A stretch of 36,161 bases of DNA. Source: an uncultured Victivallales bacterium (GTDB taxonomy: Bacteria; Verrucomicrobiota; Lentisphaeria; Victivallales; UBA1829). Location of the stretch: NCBI GenBank assembly GCA_934644965.1, contig CAKUDG010000030.1:1-36161 (forward strand), given 5' to 3'. Position numbers and translations under genes: made by a program. Below the pieces are notes generated by a model. The model searched no databases. It saw only the letters and a program-made list of their open reading frames with translations, and was not told the origin of the DNA. This document shows, piece by piece, positions 33,793 to 36,161 of the stretch (positions within the stretch are counted from its first letter, which is position 1; every line of letters starts with the position of its first letter).

Positions 33793-33821
33793 TTGACCTT
33801 TCCTGAATTCTGTACTATAGT
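33776..33821 (+). promoter_or_regulatory. Promoter with palindromic -35 operator (gene 2)
   Basis: TTGACC (33793-33798), 17-bp spacer, TATAGT (33816-33821). The perfect palindrome GTCAATTGAC (33788-33797) overlaps the -35 box. The 23 bp at 33776-33798 match 34979-35001 with one difference. Confidence 0.8.
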
Positions 33822-33885
33822 ACAGACTGTATTCAGTTCAGCGTGTCAATGACAGATACTGTTCCGTCAGAAAGGATTTTTCAAA

Positions 33886-34638
33886 ATGGATCTTTCTTTC
33901 ATACAGGCCCCTGCTTCAGCGGACGGCTGCAAAAGCAAATTTACCTTGATCGAACTTCTGGTAGTCATTGCGATCATCGCCATCCTTGCCTCCCTGCTTC
34001 TGCCTGCACTGGGCAAAGCCCGCAGCGTGGCGAAAAGAATTGAATGCGCGTCGACCCAGAAACAGCTGGGCGTCACGCTGCTCATGTATGTCAATGACAA
34101 TCAGGACCATCTGCCCTGGGCGTCATTCAAAATCGGGAGCCAGTTCCCCTACTGGACTTATTTCCTGGCGCCTTACTACCGTGTGCAGTATTATCCCCCA
34201 TCGCAATGGGGAAAGGCGAATACGGATCTCTCACGCCATATCCGCTGTAAAGGACAGGGCGCCGAAAACGTCACCAATTCTTATCAGGTGTACATGTATA
34301 ATGCCACCATCGGGGGAGAATCGGGGCATTGGGACACCACGGGATCCTTTTCCTCCTCTCCGAAAAAACTGACTTCTCTGCGTTATGCGTCTCGGGTCCT
34401 GGCTTTTACGGACAGCATCTACGGGGAGGTCGACAAAAACCTGATTCCAACTCCCTTTCTGCAGAATTTCTGCGGGCAGACAACCTACTGGTGGACCAAT
34501 CCCTTCGGAAACTGCACGGTCGGATATTCCAGACATCTGATGTCTGCAAACTATCTGTTCACGGACGGTCATGTCGAAGTAATTCCAGCTCCTGCCGGAA
34601 ATTTCACACTCTCTTCCTCCCATTTCCTCTGTCAGTAA
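33886..34638 (+). CDS. Prepilin-type N-terminal protein with H-X9-DG motif (2)
   Basis: 250 aa. An 18-residue leader, then FTLIELLVVIAIIAILASLL with Lys before the Phe instead of Gly. C-terminal YSRHLMSANYLFTDGHVEV has H-X9-DG. The central part (YFLAPYYRVQYY, ESGHWDTTGSFSSSPKKL, GEVDKNLIPTP, WWTNPFGNCTVGY) is nearly the same as in the gene at 35087; the two are clearly recent paralogues. AAAGGA lies 9 nt upstream of the ATG. Own promoter at 33793. Confidence 0.88.
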   Translation: MDLSFIQAPASADGCKSKFTLIELLVVIAIIAILASLLLPALGKARSVAKRIECASTQKQLGVTLLMYVNDNQDHLPWASFKIGSQFPYWTYFLAPYYRVQYYPPSQWGKANTDLSRHIRCKGQGAENVTNSYQVYMYNATIGGESGHWDTTGSFSSSPKKLTSLRYASRVLAFTDSIYGEVDKNLIPTPFLQNFCGQTTYWWTNPFGNCTVGYSRHLMSANYLFTDGHVEVIPAPAGNFTLSSSHFLCQ

Positions 34639-34978
34639 AAAACATCCGTCGTTCTTTTCATCTTCTTCTATTCTGCCGGATAAACAGGATAAGACAGGAT
34701 AGGATGGCGGATAAGACAAGAGGAATCCGCTAAGACCTGTAGCTGGAGCCTGGAGGGATGGTCTTCGCTTCATTTTGCAGAGCCGTATGGAGACAGACAT
34801 CCTTTTCTTCTCTCTCTTTCTCTCACGCGTGTTTGCGTTTTCGGATCTTTCTGTTCCGGATGGGCAGGACAGCGGAATGGGATCTGCCTTTTGAACTTCC
34901 ATCATTTCACTTTTCCGGGAATCCCGTCTTATGAAATGCGGAGGGAAATTTATGAAAGATACGGGAAAATATGATTCC
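34639..34978. other. Intergenic region with degenerate GGATAA repeats
   Basis: About 340 bp before the next operator. At about 34678-34720 variants of GGATAAGACAGG follow each other four times (GGATAAaca, GGATAAgacag, GGATAggatg, GGATAAgacaag). No gene or terminator was found. Confidence 0.5.
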
Positions 34979-35024
34979 ATCCTAGTTTCAGTCAATTGAC
35001 CATTCTCCTCTGCCGAGTTATAAT
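34979..35024 (+). promoter_or_regulatory. Promoter with palindromic -35 operator (gene 3)
   Basis: TTGACC (34996-35001), 17-bp spacer, TATAAT (35019-35024). Palindrome GTCAATTGAC at 34991-35000. Same arrangement as at 33776. Confidence 0.82.
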
Positions 35025-35086
35025 GAATAGAGACTGCGATTCTTGTTTTCAGAGAGATTCAGGTTTATATAAGGAGTTGATTTTCC

Positions 35087-35842
35087 ATGAAGTATTTTCT
35101 CCGGGGATTCTGTGGCAGGTTGTTTCTGCGAGGCAGGGGCAGATTTACGCTGATTGAACTTCTGGTGGTCATTGCGGTGATTGCCATCCTTGCCTCCCTG
35201 CTTCTGCCTGCACTGGACAAAGCCCGGGGTGTGGCGCAGCGGATGAAATGTGCGTCCAACATGAAACAGCTGGGGATTGTTCTTCACATGTATGTCAATG
35301 ACAACGATTCCTATTTTCCGTGGGGATCACTGAAGATCGATGGAGTTTTTCCTTTCTGGCCGTATTTTCTGGCGCCTTATTATACGAAACGCCATTACAG
35401 TCCGGCGGAAGGAGCGGGTACGATGGCGGATCTGTCTCCTTCGCTCCGCTGTCCCGGGAAGGGGGCGGAAAAGCTTACGAATCCCTGGCAGGTGTATATG
35501 TACAACCAGTCGATTGGCGGTCAGTCCGGGCATTGGGACACCACGGGTTCGTATTCATCTACGCCGAAAAAGATTAGCTCTCTCAGTCAGGTGTCGCACA
35601 CGCTGGCATTTACGGACGGCATTTACGGGGAGGTCGACAAAAACCTGATTCCGACGCCTATGCCGCAGGGGTTCTGCGGTACCATTTATTACTGGTGGAC
35701 CAATCCATTTGGCAGTTGCACGGTGGGATATACGAGACATTTGATGTCTGCGAACTTTCTCTTTGCCGATGGGCATGTCAATGTGATTCCTGCTCCGACC
35801 GGGAACTTTACACTTTCCGCTGCCGAATTTGTTCCGGAATGA
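35087..35842 (+). CDS. Prepilin-type N-terminal protein with H-X9-DG motif (3)
   Basis: 251 aa. A 19-residue Arg-rich leader (FLRGFCGRLFLRGRGR), then FTLIELLVVIAVIAILASLL with Arg before the Phe; Gly-Arg, not Gly, is there. C-terminal YTRHLMSANFLFADGHVNV has H-X9-DG. Closely similar to the 33886 gene along the whole length. AAGGAG lies 11 nt before the ATG. Followed by family B repeats. Confidence 0.88.
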   Translation: MKYFLRGFCGRLFLRGRGRFTLIELLVVIAVIAILASLLLPALDKARGVAQRMKCASNMKQLGIVLHMYVNDNDSYFPWGSLKIDGVFPFWPYFLAPYYTKRHYSPAEGAGTMADLSPSLRCPGKGAEKLTNPWQVYMYNQSIGGQSGHWDTTGSYSSTPKKISSLSQVSHTLAFTDGIYGEVDKNLIPTPMPQGFCGTIYYWWTNPFGSCTVGYTRHLMSANFLFADGHVNVIPAPTGNFTLSAAEFVPE

Positions 35843-35948
35843 TTCCAGCGTTATGAGAGATTCATCTTCAAGGGAGAAAGAAGGGAGAGACAGTGACTGC
35901 AGGTGCAGGGAATATAACTCACCCTTAAAAAAAATAGAAAAATAAAAA

Positions 35949-36022
35949 ATACGGCAGGCGACGCCTGCCGGGTGCAGGAGATGCAATCCTGCCGAGGAGT
36001 ATGAGGGCGAGCAGCCCTCATG
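35949..36022 (-). repeat. Family B hairpin repeat, copy B4
   Basis: Opposite orientation to B1-B3. On the plus strand: CGGCAGGC-ga-GCCTGCCG, GCAGGA-gatgcaa-TCCTGC, ATGAGGGC/GCCCTCAT. Confidence 0.9.
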
Positions 36023-36056
36023 CTTTTAAGAAAAAAATAAAGTGAAAAATAAAAAA

Positions 36057-36130
36057 ATACGGCTGGCGACGCCTGCCGGGTGCAGGGAATGCAGCCCTGC
36101 CGGGGAGTATGAGGGCGAGCAGCCCTCATG
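36057..36130 (-). repeat. Family B hairpin repeat, copy B5
   Basis: As B4 but the middle arms are GCAGGG/CCCTGC: both partners changed, pairing kept. The first hairpin has one A-to-T change (CGGCTGGC). The window ends 31 bp later, so a longer array may continue. Confidence 0.9.
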
Positions 36131-36161
36131 TGTTGTTTTATTTATTTATTTTATTTTTTTT

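Noticed and set aside
34231..34995. 254-codon minus-strand open frame
   Set aside because: Antisense to the prepilin-like gene at 33886 and covers the operator of the next gene.
36057..36130. Family B repeat as the terminator of the third prepilin-like gene
   Set aside because: Position is more than 200 bp past the stop, and the same repeats occur upstream and antisense to other genes, so a dedicated terminator role is unsupported.

Overview
The window looks like the chromosome of an anaerobic, Gram-negative, gut-type member of the Lentisphaerota (Victivallis-like). This is inference, from three short 'prepilin-type' proteins with the FTLIELLVVIAIIAILA start and a C-terminal H-X9-DG motif (a family greatly expanded in Lentisphaerae and Planctomycetes), lipid A and dTDP-rhamnose genes, a Na+-pumping decarboxylase, a radical-SAM NrdG-type activase and the hydrogenase maturase HydG. 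No rRNA, tRNA, IS or CRISPR was recognised.

Layout. 1-307: two copies of a structured repeat (family A). 308-2809 (minus): aroE, a small HTH protein and an NrdG-type activase. 3134-6718 (plus): a Lys-rich small protein behind a clear promoter, then a tight pdxA-queD-U32 hydroxylase-EamA operon. 6823-9213: lpxK and an Isf-like flavoprotein, divergent. 9379-13029 (minus): MATE exporter, AraC regulator, CE7 acetyl esterase. 13030-14074: a non-coding kilobase holding a promoter, a leader of about 227 nt and a strong terminator just ahead of a TM1266-like regulator and hydG (14075-15779). 15929-19375 (minus): rmlBACD with overlapping ends. 19739-21172 (minus): a two-part chromate transporter. 21425-27189 (minus): nudC-birA-oadG-oadA-oadB, ending at a strong terminator. 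27737-30068 (minus): CBS protein, alr, putative lipoprotein. 30517-31164 (plus): a LexA-like protein. 31165-31900: a dense array of repeat families A and B. 31902-35842: an AraC regulator divergent from three prepilin-like genes. 35843-36161: two more family B repeats.

How the genes fit. The oad operon pairs a biotin-dependent Na+ pump with its biotin ligase. rmlBACD makes dTDP-L-rhamnose for surface polysaccharide, beside lipid A synthesis by lpxK. The AraC/esterase and AraC/prepilin groups resemble locally regulated polysaccharide-use modules.

Most worth a second look: (i) an attenuator-like leader before TM1266-hydG, where an 8-nt segment exactly complements the terminator's 5' arm; (ii) a LexA-like repressor that has lost the catalytic Ser, the catalytic Lys and the Ala-Gly cleavage site; (iii) two repeat families built as chains of hairpins with pairing-preserving changes, placed in the same composite order at two loci; (iv) an OadB with about 240 extra N-terminal residues; (v) a shared palindromic -35 operator at two prepilin-like promoters.
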